Shown piece by piece: positions 8,374 to 15,102 of a stretch of DNA of 38,175 nucleotides. Within the stretch, counting starts at the first letter, position 1, and each line of letters opens with the position of its first letter. The notes beneath the pieces are model-generated. The model saw nothing but the letters and a program-made list of their open reading frames with translations, searched no databases and was not told where the DNA came from. The position numbers and the translations under genes were made by a program. This DNA is from Bacteriovoracales bacterium (GTDB lineage: Bacteria > Bdellovibrionota > Bacteriovoracia > Bacteriovoracales > Bacteriovoracaceae): positions 1 to 38,175 of the forward strand of contig JAOMEV010000027.1 of the NCBI GenBank assembly GCA_028346125.1. Direction: 5' to 3'.

Positions 8374-8966
8374 CCTTTGGCCTCATGACGAGAAATAAGG
8401 CCTTTAAAGGACTTTTTAAACTTCTCTTTCGCCATTTCTTCATTCATTAGCCTTCCATAAATATGGAATCCTATCATAAATGAATAAAGCTCAAAAACAA
8501 ATTGCTCGCAGTCTAAGTCATTATCAAGGTGTCCTTCAATAACAGCGATTCTAGTGGTCTTTTCAAAGCCTTTTATCATTTCAGTTTTTAGAAATTGTAC
8601 ATGATCTCTTAAAACACCAGGTCTATCATCAAACTCAATGGCCGCAGTAACAATGGGGCATCCACCGATGTGGACTTCTAAAGACCAGGTTATCCAGTTA
8701 TCGACAATGGCCTCTAGCCGGGGAATACCTCTTTCTTTCTTCAAGGCCGGTTTTATAACTGTATTAACAAAGTGATGGGCAGCAAAATCCAGAACCATTT
8801 TTTGAAGGGCCTCTTTCGATTTAAAATGGCCAAAAAGTCCGCTTTTTGACATCCCAACGACTTTAGCAAGCTCACCAATACTAAGGTTAACTAGCCCAAA
8901 TTTGGAACTTAGTCCCAAGGCAACATTCAAAATTTTTTCTTTACTTTCAGAGAGAGTTAAACCCAT
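8361..8966 (-). CDS. TetR/AcrR family transcriptional regulator (left of the divergent pair)
   Basis: 201 residues. The N-terminal helix-turn-helix spans roughly residues 8-55, with recognition segment MSKSGLFGHFKSKEAL. The ligand-binding domain contains the GCPIVTAAIEFDDRPGVLRD segment common in TetR regulators of small hydrophobic compounds. It is first in a two-gene operon with the alpha/beta hydrolase (13-base overlap). A -10 box and a partly symmetric TetR-style site lie just upstream, so autorepression is likely. The inducer is probably a substrate or product of the hydrolase (inference). Confidence 0.9.
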   Translation of the reverse strand: MGLTLSESKEKILNVALGLSSKFGLVNLSIGELAKVVGMSKSGLFGHFKSKEALQKMVLDFAAHHFVNTVIKPALKKERGIPRLEAIVDNWITWSLEVHIGGCPIVTAAIEFDDRPGVLRDHVQFLKTEMIKGFEKTTRIAVIEGHLDNDLDCEQFVFELYSFMIGFHIYGRLMNEEMAKEKFKKSFKGLISRHEAKGWTT

Positions 8967-8972
8967 AAGTTA

Positions 8973-8992
8973 ATTATAGCACGATCGTTCGT
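8973..8992 (-). promoter_or_regulatory. -10 box with adjoining TetR-type operator candidate
   Basis: A minus-strand TATAAT (8973-8978) is immediately preceded by ACGAACGATCGT (8981-8992), whose core ACGATCGT is self-complementary and resembles operators of TetR-family proteins. It would lie in the -10/-35 spacer, an ideal repression position. The expected -35 region (about 8996-9001) matches consensus poorly. Confidence 0.5.
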
Positions 8993-9071
8993 ATTTGAGT
9001 GATTCCCTATTATTTTCAATGGTTTCTCGATCTGGGAAGAGCTAACTCCCTTAATTATGCTAGACAATTTT

Positions 9072-9089
9072 TAGACACGCCCTTGTCTA
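9072..9089. promoter_or_regulatory. Inverted repeat between the divergent TetR genes
   Basis: TAGACA-CGCCCT-TGTCTA is a perfect 6-bp inverted repeat with a 6-base spacer; a further direct TAGACA copy lies at 9061-9066. It sits about 35 bases upstream of the -35 box of the right-hand TetR gene. It may bind either regulator or an activator. Confidence 0.4.
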
Positions 9090-9124
9090 TTACGTGCCTA
9101 AGACCCAGTTATAGACTCTGATAT

Positions 9125-9152
9125 TTGATCGGCTTACTATTAAGAGTATAAG
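9125..9152 (+). promoter_or_regulatory. Promoter of the right-hand TetR operon
   Basis: TTGATC (9125-9130) and TATAAG (9147-9152) spaced by 16 bases. A start near 9159 leaves a short leader carrying AAAGG (9162-9166) before the TTG at 9174, which supports that start codon. Confidence 0.55.
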
Positions 9153-9173
9153 GCTTTTAACAAAGGTTGTCGC

Positions 9174-9782
9174 TTGAGCTACGCAAAAATGAAAACTAGA
9201 GACAAGATTATTGAAATATCAAGGGAAATGGTTAATAAATCTGGCATTGAGGGAACTTCCGTTAGGGAGATCGCCAAGAAAGCTTCAGTTAACATTGCTT
9301 CTATTAACTATTATTTTGGAAGTAAACACAATTTAATGGCCGAGATTTATAAAAAGAATCAAACAAGCATTAACGAAGTCCTCAAAGAAAGATTGAAAGA
9401 AACTCAGATCGTGGAAAATGCGCATCCCTCTGAATTTGTTATCAAGCTTTTTGAGACTCTCCTTGATACAACTTACACGTCCAACTACTCAATAATCCTT
9501 GATCATAATGTCCAAAAATCCAATCAACTCAATGGTGAAAAAGAGGAATTTATTTTTCCCCTTGGGCAAAAATATATTTCTGAAAACCTGACCAACCACA
9601 AGGAATTAAGTCCTTTCGAACTAAAAAGGATCTCTTTTCACCTCTGGACCTTAGTCCACCAGTCACTGTTTTTAATTTCACAACCTTTGTATAATCGCAA
9701 TGATTACTCTGAAATCCTCTCCATGGATTTTATTAAAGAATCGTTGGAAAAAACTTCCCAGGAAATTATAAAAGAGCTTTAG
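9174..9782 (+). CDS. TetR family transcriptional regulator (right of the divergent pair)
   Basis: 202 residues from a TTG start at 9174, preferred because AAAGG lies 7 bases upstream and the predicted transcript starts just before it; the ATG at 9189 has no SD. The helix-turn-helix is clear: SVREIAKKASVNIASINYYFGSKHNL, with the YYFGSK signature of the family. The C-terminal domain has no recognised subfamily. Forty bases downstream is a secreted lipase-like gene and then two more genes in the same direction, likely its operon. It is not closely similar to the left TetR, so the two probably sense different ligands. Confidence 0.88.
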   Translation: MSYAKMKTRDKIIEISREMVNKSGIEGTSVREIAKKASVNIASINYYFGSKHNLMAEIYKKNQTSINEVLKERLKETQIVENAHPSEFVIKLFETLLDTTYTSNYSIILDHNVQKSNQLNGEKEEFIFPLGQKYISENLTNHKELSPFELKRISFHLWTLVHQSLFLISQPLYNRNDYSEILSMDFIKESLEKTSQEIIKEL

Positions 9783-9822
9783 AATGCTTTACCTTCTCTT
9801 CGTATCGTAGGAGAATTATTCT

Positions 9823-10788
9823 ATGAAAAATTTTGTTGCAAGAGCTCTTTTGTTTTTTCTGTTCTATTCACCAGTTTTTGGAAAAGATCTTACCAGGCCC
9901 TACCTGGTCCAAAAAAATTATTTTAGTAAACTAAAAACACCACCAGATTATTTTTTCAAAATGCTTCGCCCCTATAAAATTCTTTTAATCCCAGGTGTTC
10001 TTTCTGAATCATTTTTCAAAGAATCAAACCAAAAACTAAAAGTTAACTTTATAGTAGGAGAAATTTTCAATGACCATGAAGAGTTTTTAAAGTCCCATAA
10101 AATGGATTACAAAAAGCTTGTTCTTGAATCAGAACAGTCTCCCCAATTCAATAGTTTCGAAATTGAGAAGGCCATTTTAAAATCGAAAAAAAAATTGATC
10201 CTCTTTTCACACAGTAAAGGAGGACTTGATACACTTATGGCCATTAAGAGAAACCCTGCCCTCTTAAAAAAAATTAAAGGATGGGTGACGGTTCAGACAC
10301 CTTTTTATGGAAGCTCTGTCGCAGAGTTTTTTATGAAATTCAAAGTAAGCAGTCGCATAACTAAATGGCTCTTTGAACTTCTCGGAGGTAATATTCACGG
10401 ACTCACAAGTCTCACTTCGACCGTACGAGAAAATTTTATGAATAAGAAAGAAAACCAGCAACTCATAAAAAAGATTCTTAAAAATATTAAACTCATTAAC
10501 TTTACTTCCCATCGACCTAACACTCCAGGTTGGGACTCACCTCTTGAACTTTTTAGAAACTACGCAAGTTTTAAAAAAGGAAAAAATGATGGGGTCGTTC
10601 ACCTGAAAAGTGGCCGCCTGCAAGGTGCAGACTATATTATTGAAAAAAATGTCGACCACCTTTTAACAGTTGTTAACTGTAATAAAATTAAAACTTTGAA
10701 ATTTTCAAGGTCAATTAAACTAAAAAATAAATGGCCCTATGATAGAGTCTCTCACCTACAAGCACTCCTCTACCTCATTGCGAGGTAA
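9823..10788 (+). CDS. Secreted lipase-like alpha/beta hydrolase
   Basis: 321 residues with an N-terminal signal peptide (ARALLFFLFYSPVFG, cleavage near residue 20). The core has a strand-loop KILLIPGVLSESF, a nucleophile elbow LILFSHSKGGLD with S131 (first Gly replaced by Ser), acid D256 in KGKNDGVV and H279 in VDHLLTV. The HSKGG elbow and the following TVQTPFYGSSVAEF resemble lipases and PGAP1/LCAT-like acylhydrolases. GGAG lies 9 bases before the ATG. It follows a TetR gene and is followed after 2 bases by the small gene at 10791. Periplasmic or extracellular ester or lipid hydrolysis is likely; the substrate is unknown. Confidence 0.82.
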   Translation: MKNFVARALLFFLFYSPVFGKDLTRPYLVQKNYFSKLKTPPDYFFKMLRPYKILLIPGVLSESFFKESNQKLKVNFIVGEIFNDHEEFLKSHKMDYKKLVLESEQSPQFNSFEIEKAILKSKKKLILFSHSKGGLDTLMAIKRNPALLKKIKGWVTVQTPFYGSSVAEFFMKFKVSSRITKWLFELLGGNIHGLTSLTSTVRENFMNKKENQQLIKKILKNIKLINFTSHRPNTPGWDSPLELFRNYASFKKGKNDGVVHLKSGRLQGADYIIEKNVDHLLTVVNCNKIKTLKFSRSIKLKNKWPYDRVSHLQALLYLIAR

Positions 10789-10790
10789 AA

Positions 10791-11147
10791 ATTTTAAAAG
10801 AATATAAAAACGTCCAACAAGAAGCTGGATCAAAAGGGAAAAGGAGATGGTTTAGTGGAAGCACCCTAGACCTTGTTGTTTGGTATAATGAGGCAGGAAC
10901 TCTCGACGGTTTTCAACTTTGTTACGATCTTGCTTCCTCGCCCCATGCTTTCACCTGGAGACAAAATAGTGAAGTTACCCACGAAAAAATTGACATGGGC
11001 GAAGGTGACCCGAGAAAAAACCTCTCCCCTATTTTAATTTCTGACGGAACGCCTCCTCTAAAAAAGGTTGTTAGTGAGTTTATCGAGAAGTCCTCAGAAA
11101 TAGACCAAGAACTAGCGGCCTTTATTATTTCCAAGTTAAGTGAATAG
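10791..11147 (+). CDS. Conserved-looking 118-residue protein with a non-canonical start (ATT candidate)
   Basis: From the in-frame stop at 10743-10745 to the tag at 11145-11147 the frame is open, and its protein sense is strong: WFSGSTLDLVVWYNE, GFQLCYDLASSPHAFTWR, PILISDGTPPLKKVVSEFIE. I recall this pattern from small uncharacterised proteobacterial proteins, but cannot confirm it. There is no ATG, GTG, TTG or CTG before an ATG two-thirds of the way in. GAGGT at 10782-10786, overlapping the lipase stop, points to the ATT at 10791 as start. It lies 2 bases after the lipase and 56 bases before the aldolase, so it belongs to that operon. A sequencing error upstream is the alternative. Function unknown. 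Confidence 0.7.
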   Translation: MLKEYKNVQQEAGSKGKRRWFSGSTLDLVVWYNEAGTLDGFQLCYDLASSPHAFTWRQNSEVTHEKIDMGEGDPRKNLSPILISDGTPPLKKVVSEFIEKSSEIDQELAAFIISKLSE

Positions 11148-11203
11148 ACTTTTTCTACTTTTTCTGGGACGATCTCTGCCTTGAATTTCTAGGAGAAAGT
11201 TTT

Positions 11204-11944
11204 ATGAGTTCCTATGAAAGGACCCTTCGCAAAAAAATGGTCCAAATCGCTAAACTTACTTATTCCAAGGGAATGATCGCGGCAAGTGACGGCAATATGA
11301 GTGCCAAAATTTCAGACGATCGCCTTTTGGTAACTCCCAGTGGCCTTTTCAAAGGGTTTCTCGAAGAAGATGACCTCGTTATTATAGACAGGGAGGGCAA
11401 CCTCATTAAGGGTCATCATAGTCCCTCTACTGAGATGATGATGCACCTTAAGGCCTACGAAATGAGGCAGGATGTAAACGCCGTCGTCCATGCACACCCT
11501 CCGACAATTACGGCCTTCTCAGTGGCAGGAATCGACCTGACTGAGGCCATTTTGCCAGAAACCATATTTATTCTTGGTGAAATAAGGTTTGCTCAGTACT
11601 CAACACCCACAACAGAGGATGTCCCGCGGGCAATTGAAGAACTCATTAAAAAGCATGATGCTCTGGTTTTAACAAGACATGGCTCTTTAACAGTAGGAAA
11701 AACCCTCGAAGAGGCCTACCAAAAGCTTGAGTCTCTAGAGCATACGGCCAAAATTATTAGTGAGGCCGTAAAATTGAGGGGTGGAAAAATGGTGGCCCCT
11801 TTACCGGCACAGGAAATAGACAAGCTTTGGGCCATCAACGAACGGCTCACTGGAAAAAAGAGGCCTTCGGAAACCTCTGAAATTCCCACAGAAATCATTG
11901 CCCAGGCAGTTCGTGATGTCCTGAGTGAAATGAACTTTCATTAA
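11204..11944 (+). CDS. Class II aldolase/adducin family protein (fuculose-phosphate-aldolase-like)
   Basis: 246 residues. Zinc ligands of the family are in place: H96 and H98 in VVHAHPP and H159 in LTRHGS, with catalytic E77 in SPSTEM. The substrate phosphate loop corresponds to SDGNMS (residues 28-33) and TPSG. Relatives cleave L-fuculose-1-phosphate or related sugar phosphates, or act as epimerases or dehydratases (MtnB), so the exact reaction is open. A C-terminal extension of about 35 residues follows the core. AGGAG is 8 bases before the ATG. It may be the last gene of the TetR-lipase operon (56-base gap). The 150 bases that follow hold only an AT-rich imperfect hairpin (11953-11984). 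Confidence 0.85.
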   Translation: MSSYERTLRKKMVQIAKLTYSKGMIAASDGNMSAKISDDRLLVTPSGLFKGFLEEDDLVIIDREGNLIKGHHSPSTEMMMHLKAYEMRQDVNAVVHAHPPTITAFSVAGIDLTEAILPETIFILGEIRFAQYSTPTTEDVPRAIEELIKKHDALVLTRHGSLTVGKTLEEAYQKLESLEHTAKIISEAVKLRGGKMVAPLPAQEIDKLWAINERLTGKKRPSETSEIPTEIIAQAVRDVLSEMNFH

Positions 11945-11952
11945 GTGCCTCT

Positions 11953-11984
11953 TTTTTTGGGAAAACTTGATACTTTCCAAAAAA
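11953..11984. repeat. AT-rich imperfect inverted repeat after the aldolase gene
   Basis: TTTTTTGGGAAA and TTTCCAAAAAA pair over 11 bases with one bulged G and a loop of about 9. It sits 8 bases after the aldolase stop. It could end transcription, but no U-run follows directly, so this is tentative. Confidence 0.35.
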
Positions 11985-12105
11985 CTTTATTTGGCCCTCT
12001 TTAATGATTTTTTCTTTAATTATTTGTTTTTATTATCTTTTATAAAATCAGGCCTCCTTCTCTCCAATAACAAATGTTAAAATAAATTAATACTTGGAGA
12101 TGAAT

Positions 12106-12357
12106 ATGAAAGTTAAAGACCTGATTGTAGAACTCTTAACCTTGTGCCAGTTTAAAAAGGTTGAAGGCTTTATTTTTTTACGAGAAAAAGAAACGACCAT
12201 TTACCTCGCAGAAGAACTATCTACAGGAACTGTCATAAGAAGAAAAATCGAACTTCTTCCTACAAGTACAGGTCCTTATAAAGCTACTATGCCCCTAGTC
12301 CTTCCTTTTCAATCGCTGCAAGGACTCTTAGATTTCGATCAAAGTAAAATCTTTTAG
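12106..12357 (+). CDS. Small hypothetical protein
   Basis: 83 residues from the ATG at 12106, chosen because GGAG (12096-12099) lies 6 bases upstream; ATG at 12100 and TTG at 12094 are in frame but overlap the SD. The protein is a compact mix of predicted strands and helices (VEGFIFLREKETTIYLAEE, then RRKIELLPTSTGPYK) without signal peptide or membrane segment. No family recognised. It is followed by a convergent small gene whose stop codon overlaps its own by 3-4 bases. Confidence 0.7.
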   Translation: MKVKDLIVELLTLCQFKKVEGFIFLREKETTIYLAEELSTGTVIRRKIELLPTSTGPYKATMPLVLPFQSLQGLLDFDQSKIF

Positions 12358-12530
12358 TAGACCAAACCCTTAAAACCAAACCCTAAAATTTTTGAATGGA
12401 TTTCTTTGGAAAATTGTGAACTTTGCTTTTTCTCTTTTGAAAGGTTTTCAAAAGAGCTCAACCTAAAACTAATCAAAATTAAAAAAATAACTAAAATAAA
12501 TTTTTTAATAATCGCTCTTTGTTCAAACAC
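12354..12530 (-). CDS. Small membrane or secreted protein, 58 residues (GTG start)
   Basis: A minus-strand frame from GTG at 12530 with a strong AAGGAG 5-6 bases upstream. The product begins (M)FEQRAIIKKF and continues with a hydrophobic stretch ILVIFLILISF, then a polar tail rich in Ser and Lys ending GFKGLVY. This is a typical N-terminal anchor or signal peptide with positive residues before it. It is too short for usual length cut-offs. A perfect 11-bp hairpin (12432-12456) lies inside its coding sequence. No family recognised. It fills most of the otherwise empty 12358-12680 spacer. Confidence 0.6.
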   Translation of the reverse strand: MFEQRAIIKKFILVIFLILISFRLSSFENLSKEKKQSSQFSKEIHSKILGFGFKGLVY

Positions 12531-12568
12531 TACTTCTCCTTTTAAATATCTCCACTCCCCATCGTCCT

Positions 12569-12602
12569 ATTCAAATAAAAATTAACATTTTTTTATTTGA
12601 AT
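12569..12602. repeat. Perfect 11-bp inverted repeat upstream of the KAS gene
   Basis: ATTCAAATAAA (12569-12579) and TTTATTTGAAT (12592-12602) with a 12-base AT-rich spacer. It lies between the divergent small membrane protein gene and the KAS gene, where promoters for both must be. A regulator site is more likely than a terminator. The rest of 12531-12680 shows only weak promoter-like sequence. Confidence 0.5.
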
Positions 12603-12680
12603 AAAAAAGTTGCTTTTGCGAATGAGAGGTGGAATCGTTAAGAATGGCCAATTTTTTCTCATGGACCGAGGAGCATTATT

Positions 12681-13928
12681 ATGGCAAGGGTTGCGGTAAC
12701 TGGACTAGGAATCTTATCCCCTCTAGGTATTGGGGTCGAAGAAAACAAATCCCAACTCTTCTCCGGAAAGTCTGGTATCATCCCTCTGGAAGTTCAGGGC
12801 CAAGACTCTTATAAGGCAATGGCCGGTTTAATCGACCAAGAAAGTCTTACTTTTACTCATGAACTCCTTAGCGAAAAAGAAAAAAAGAATCTTTCCCCCA
12901 TTGCTACTTTTGCTTTAAAGGCCTCTTTAGAAGCACTCAACTCCGGCGGATATCTAGAAAACAACTTTTATGATTATCCCCCTTTAAGGCGGGGGTCTAT
13001 TCTCGGTGTCGGTATGCCAGACATGAAAATGATCAGAGATGGCGCCATCGGATGGGAAAAGCGCGGAACCAGAGGTGTTCCTGTTCGAACTATCCCGAGT
13101 AGTATCCCAAATGTATCCACATCTCTTCTTGCGCAGAAGTTTGACCTGAGAGGAGTCACCTACGCAACGTCATCGGCCTGTGCGTCCTCTGGCCATGCCA
13201 TCATCAACTCTTTTATGGAGATTGCACTTGGACAACATGACATTATGATCACTGGAGGGAGTTTTTCTTCCATTTGCCCCTACGGATTAAGTTGCTTTCA
13301 CACAACTGGGGCCCTTTATAGAGGAAACCTAGACCATAAAAGGGCCTCTCGACCATTCGATAAAGATAGAAAAGGCTTTGTTATGAGTGAAGGGTCAGGC
13401 ATTTTGGTCTTGGAAAACTATGAAAAGGCAAAACAGAGGGGCGCAAAAATTTATGGTGAAATCTGTGGATATGGGGCGACCTCGGACGGACACCACATCA
13501 CCGCTCCAAATCCTGAGGGGACTTACCAAGCCGAAGCGATGAAAAGGGCAATCGACATGGGAAATATAAGACCTTTTCAAATTGGGCATATAAATGCCCA
13601 TGCCACATCGACAAAGCTTGGAGATATTGCTGAAATAAGGGGAATCAAAAAGGCATTTAAGGGGCATTCCAAAGATATTATTATCTCTTCAACAAAGTCC
13701 TCTGTTGGCCATACAATGAATTCTGCAGCGGCCATTGAACTTATCTATACACTCTTTTCGCTTGAGAAACAGGCATCTCCACCAACCATTAATCTTGATA
13801 ATCAAGACCCCGAGTGCGACCTCAATTGCTCTGCAAATACAACAATTCCGTATAGTGCTGAATTCGCCCTTTCAAACTCGTTTGGTTTTGGTGGTACAAA
13901 CACTTCTTTTCTTTTAAAAACGCCTTGA
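12681..13928 (+). CDS. Beta-ketoacyl-ACP synthase (FabF-like, KAS II type)
   Basis: 415 residues, the FabF length. It condenses acyl groups with malonyl-ACP in fatty-acid or polyketide chain extension. The catalytic triad is complete: C167 in TSSACASSGHAI, H307 in NAHATST and H344 in SVGHTMNSAAAIE; the C-terminal FGFGGTN loop is also present. The usual GHxxGAAG after the second histidine reads GHTMNSAAA, a departure from housekeeping FabF. It stands alone, with no acyl carrier protein, malonyltransferase or ketoreductase beside it, which suggests a specialised or second KAS. GAGGAG lies 8 bases before the ATG. It converges with the FecR-like gene, 28 bases away, without a strong terminator. 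Confidence 0.92.
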   Translation: MARVAVTGLGILSPLGIGVEENKSQLFSGKSGIIPLEVQGQDSYKAMAGLIDQESLTFTHELLSEKEKKNLSPIATFALKASLEALNSGGYLENNFYDYPPLRRGSILGVGMPDMKMIRDGAIGWEKRGTRGVPVRTIPSSIPNVSTSLLAQKFDLRGVTYATSSACASSGHAIINSFMEIALGQHDIMITGGSFSSICPYGLSCFHTTGALYRGNLDHKRASRPFDKDRKGFVMSEGSGILVLENYEKAKQRGAKIYGEICGYGATSDGHHITAPNPEGTYQAEAMKRAIDMGNIRPFQIGHINAHATSTKLGDIAEIRGIKKAFKGHSKDIIISSTKSSVGHTMNSAAAIELIYTLFSLEKQASPPTINLDNQDPECDLNCSANTTIPYSAEFALSNSFGFGGTNTSFLLKTP

Positions 13929-13956
13929 AAAAGACTTATAAGCTCTTTACCTAGGA

Positions 13957-14844
13957 TTACTTTTTTGGCCTAATTCTTTTTTGGAAGTCCTCTACTTCTT
14001 TGAGCCTAAGAACTTCCTCTATTCCCTTCCTAGAAAGGTCCTCTTTCCGGGAGCTTTCTTCAAAGGCATCAGGAAGAGATAATGATAGAGAACCCTTCAA
14101 AGTCTTTTTTGATGTGGGAGATCTTCCTTTGACACTTCTCTTAATTGATAACCTTTTATGAGACTTCACCAATTTTTTAACTTCATAAAGGAAAAGTTTT
14201 CCCCCTAAACTTCGAGGTGTGTTTAGCCTCTCTATGGCATTTTTTGATACCTTTCCCTTTAATAGTGGCCCCTTTGTTCTCCCTTCAGGCCCGTGAAGAA
14301 ATTTGAAAACATTCCCTTCCCTTAATTTAAAAGGTCTTCTGCCCATACTCTTTAAAAGGGTGGCCTCTATCTGGCCCCTTAAAAGAACAAGCTCTGTTTG
14401 AAAAATTTTTCCTTTAGAAGTTACTTCTAACAAAAAATCACTACTTTCCAAATCTAATTTTAAAGATGGAGTTTTTAGAAAGGTTCTTTTCCTTAAACTT
14501 CCTTTGTAAAAGGCCATTCTCAAAATACCTTTCGTAAGATAGTAAAGCGTTGATTCCCCAGAACTCTGGGCATATTTTTTTATAACCAAGTTTGAGTTTG
14601 GTCCCAGATAGATTAAAGACCCATCTTTCATTAATACTTTCAAAGCACTTTGGTAGGTATTGAGGTTGTCATTGAGAAAAATAGGCTGCTTTATAGACAG
14701 GCCTTCATCGGTATTTGACTTAACGCTTTCACCAGACACTTCAACAACCTGGCCAATAGAGGCCTTTTCAACTTTTGCTTTCAATATATATTGTTGAGTC
14801 GTAAGAAATAGAAATGCCGCCCAATAAATAGTACGAAATATCAT
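13957..14844 (-). CDS. Secreted FecR-domain protein
   Basis: 295 residues from the ATG at 14844, chosen because GGAGG lies 7 bases upstream; a longer frame to 14868 would place the SD inside the gene. An N-terminal signal peptide (IYWAAFLFLTTQQYILKA) is followed by a FecR-like region: an initial strand (GQVVEVSGES), VLMKDGSLIYLGPNSNLVI, LTKGILRMAF and FLLEVTSKG. This is the fold seen in stand-alone periplasmic FecR proteins, not the TonB-linked signalling type, since no sigma factor gene is near. The C-terminal 80 residues are very basic and Ser/Lys-rich, perhaps binding cell wall or anionic polymer. The role is unknown. Confidence 0.8.
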   Translation of the reverse strand: MIFRTIYWAAFLFLTTQQYILKAKVEKASIGQVVEVSGESVKSNTDEGLSIKQPIFLNDNLNTYQSALKVLMKDGSLIYLGPNSNLVIKKYAQSSGESTLYYLTKGILRMAFYKGSLRKRTFLKTPSLKLDLESSDFLLEVTSKGKIFQTELVLLRGQIEATLLKSMGRRPFKLREGNVFKFLHGPEGRTKGPLLKGKVSKNAIERLNTPRSLGGKLFLYEVKKLVKSHKRLSIKRSVKGRSPTSKKTLKGSLSLSLPDAFEESSRKEDLSRKGIEEVLRLKEVEDFQKRIRPKK

Positions 14845-15014
14845 TAGAGGTCCTCCAAAGTCTTCCATTTTAACCTGAAATTAAGATTAATTTAAGGCCT
14901 GGTAGCTTTCGTAGCCCTTATCATTTTAATAGTTTAGTCCGTCTGTTCAAGGAAAAGACAATAAAAAGCCTGGACCCTATAAAAATGAACATTTCATAAG
15001 TAATTTGTAGAATT

Positions 15015-15048
15015 TTTCCTCTAGGATTGGTAAATCTTTCCTAGGGAA
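15015..15048. repeat. Imperfect inverted repeat upstream of the protease pair
   Basis: TTTCCTCTAGGA and TCCTAGGGAAA face each other across about 10 bases with one mismatch or bulge, 55-90 bases before the ATG at 15103. It could be an operator or an RNA leader hairpin. The remaining 14845-15102 spacer shows no convincing gene. Confidence 0.35.
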
Positions 15049-15102
15049 ATAAACCATTATTATTTTCACTCCTGTAAACCACTAGTTGAAGGTAAATAAG
15101 CT

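Noticed and set aside
12629-12814. 61-residue plus-strand frame overlapping the start of the KAS gene
   Set aside because: It lies in another frame of a well-supported KAS gene and its product shows no fold-like pattern.
14980-15063. Minus-strand 26-residue frame (MVYFPRK...) with an AGGAG 11 bases upstream of its ATG
   Set aside because: Very short, long spacing from the SD, and no membrane or other protein-like features; the same bases lie in the presumed promoter and hairpin region for the 15103 gene.
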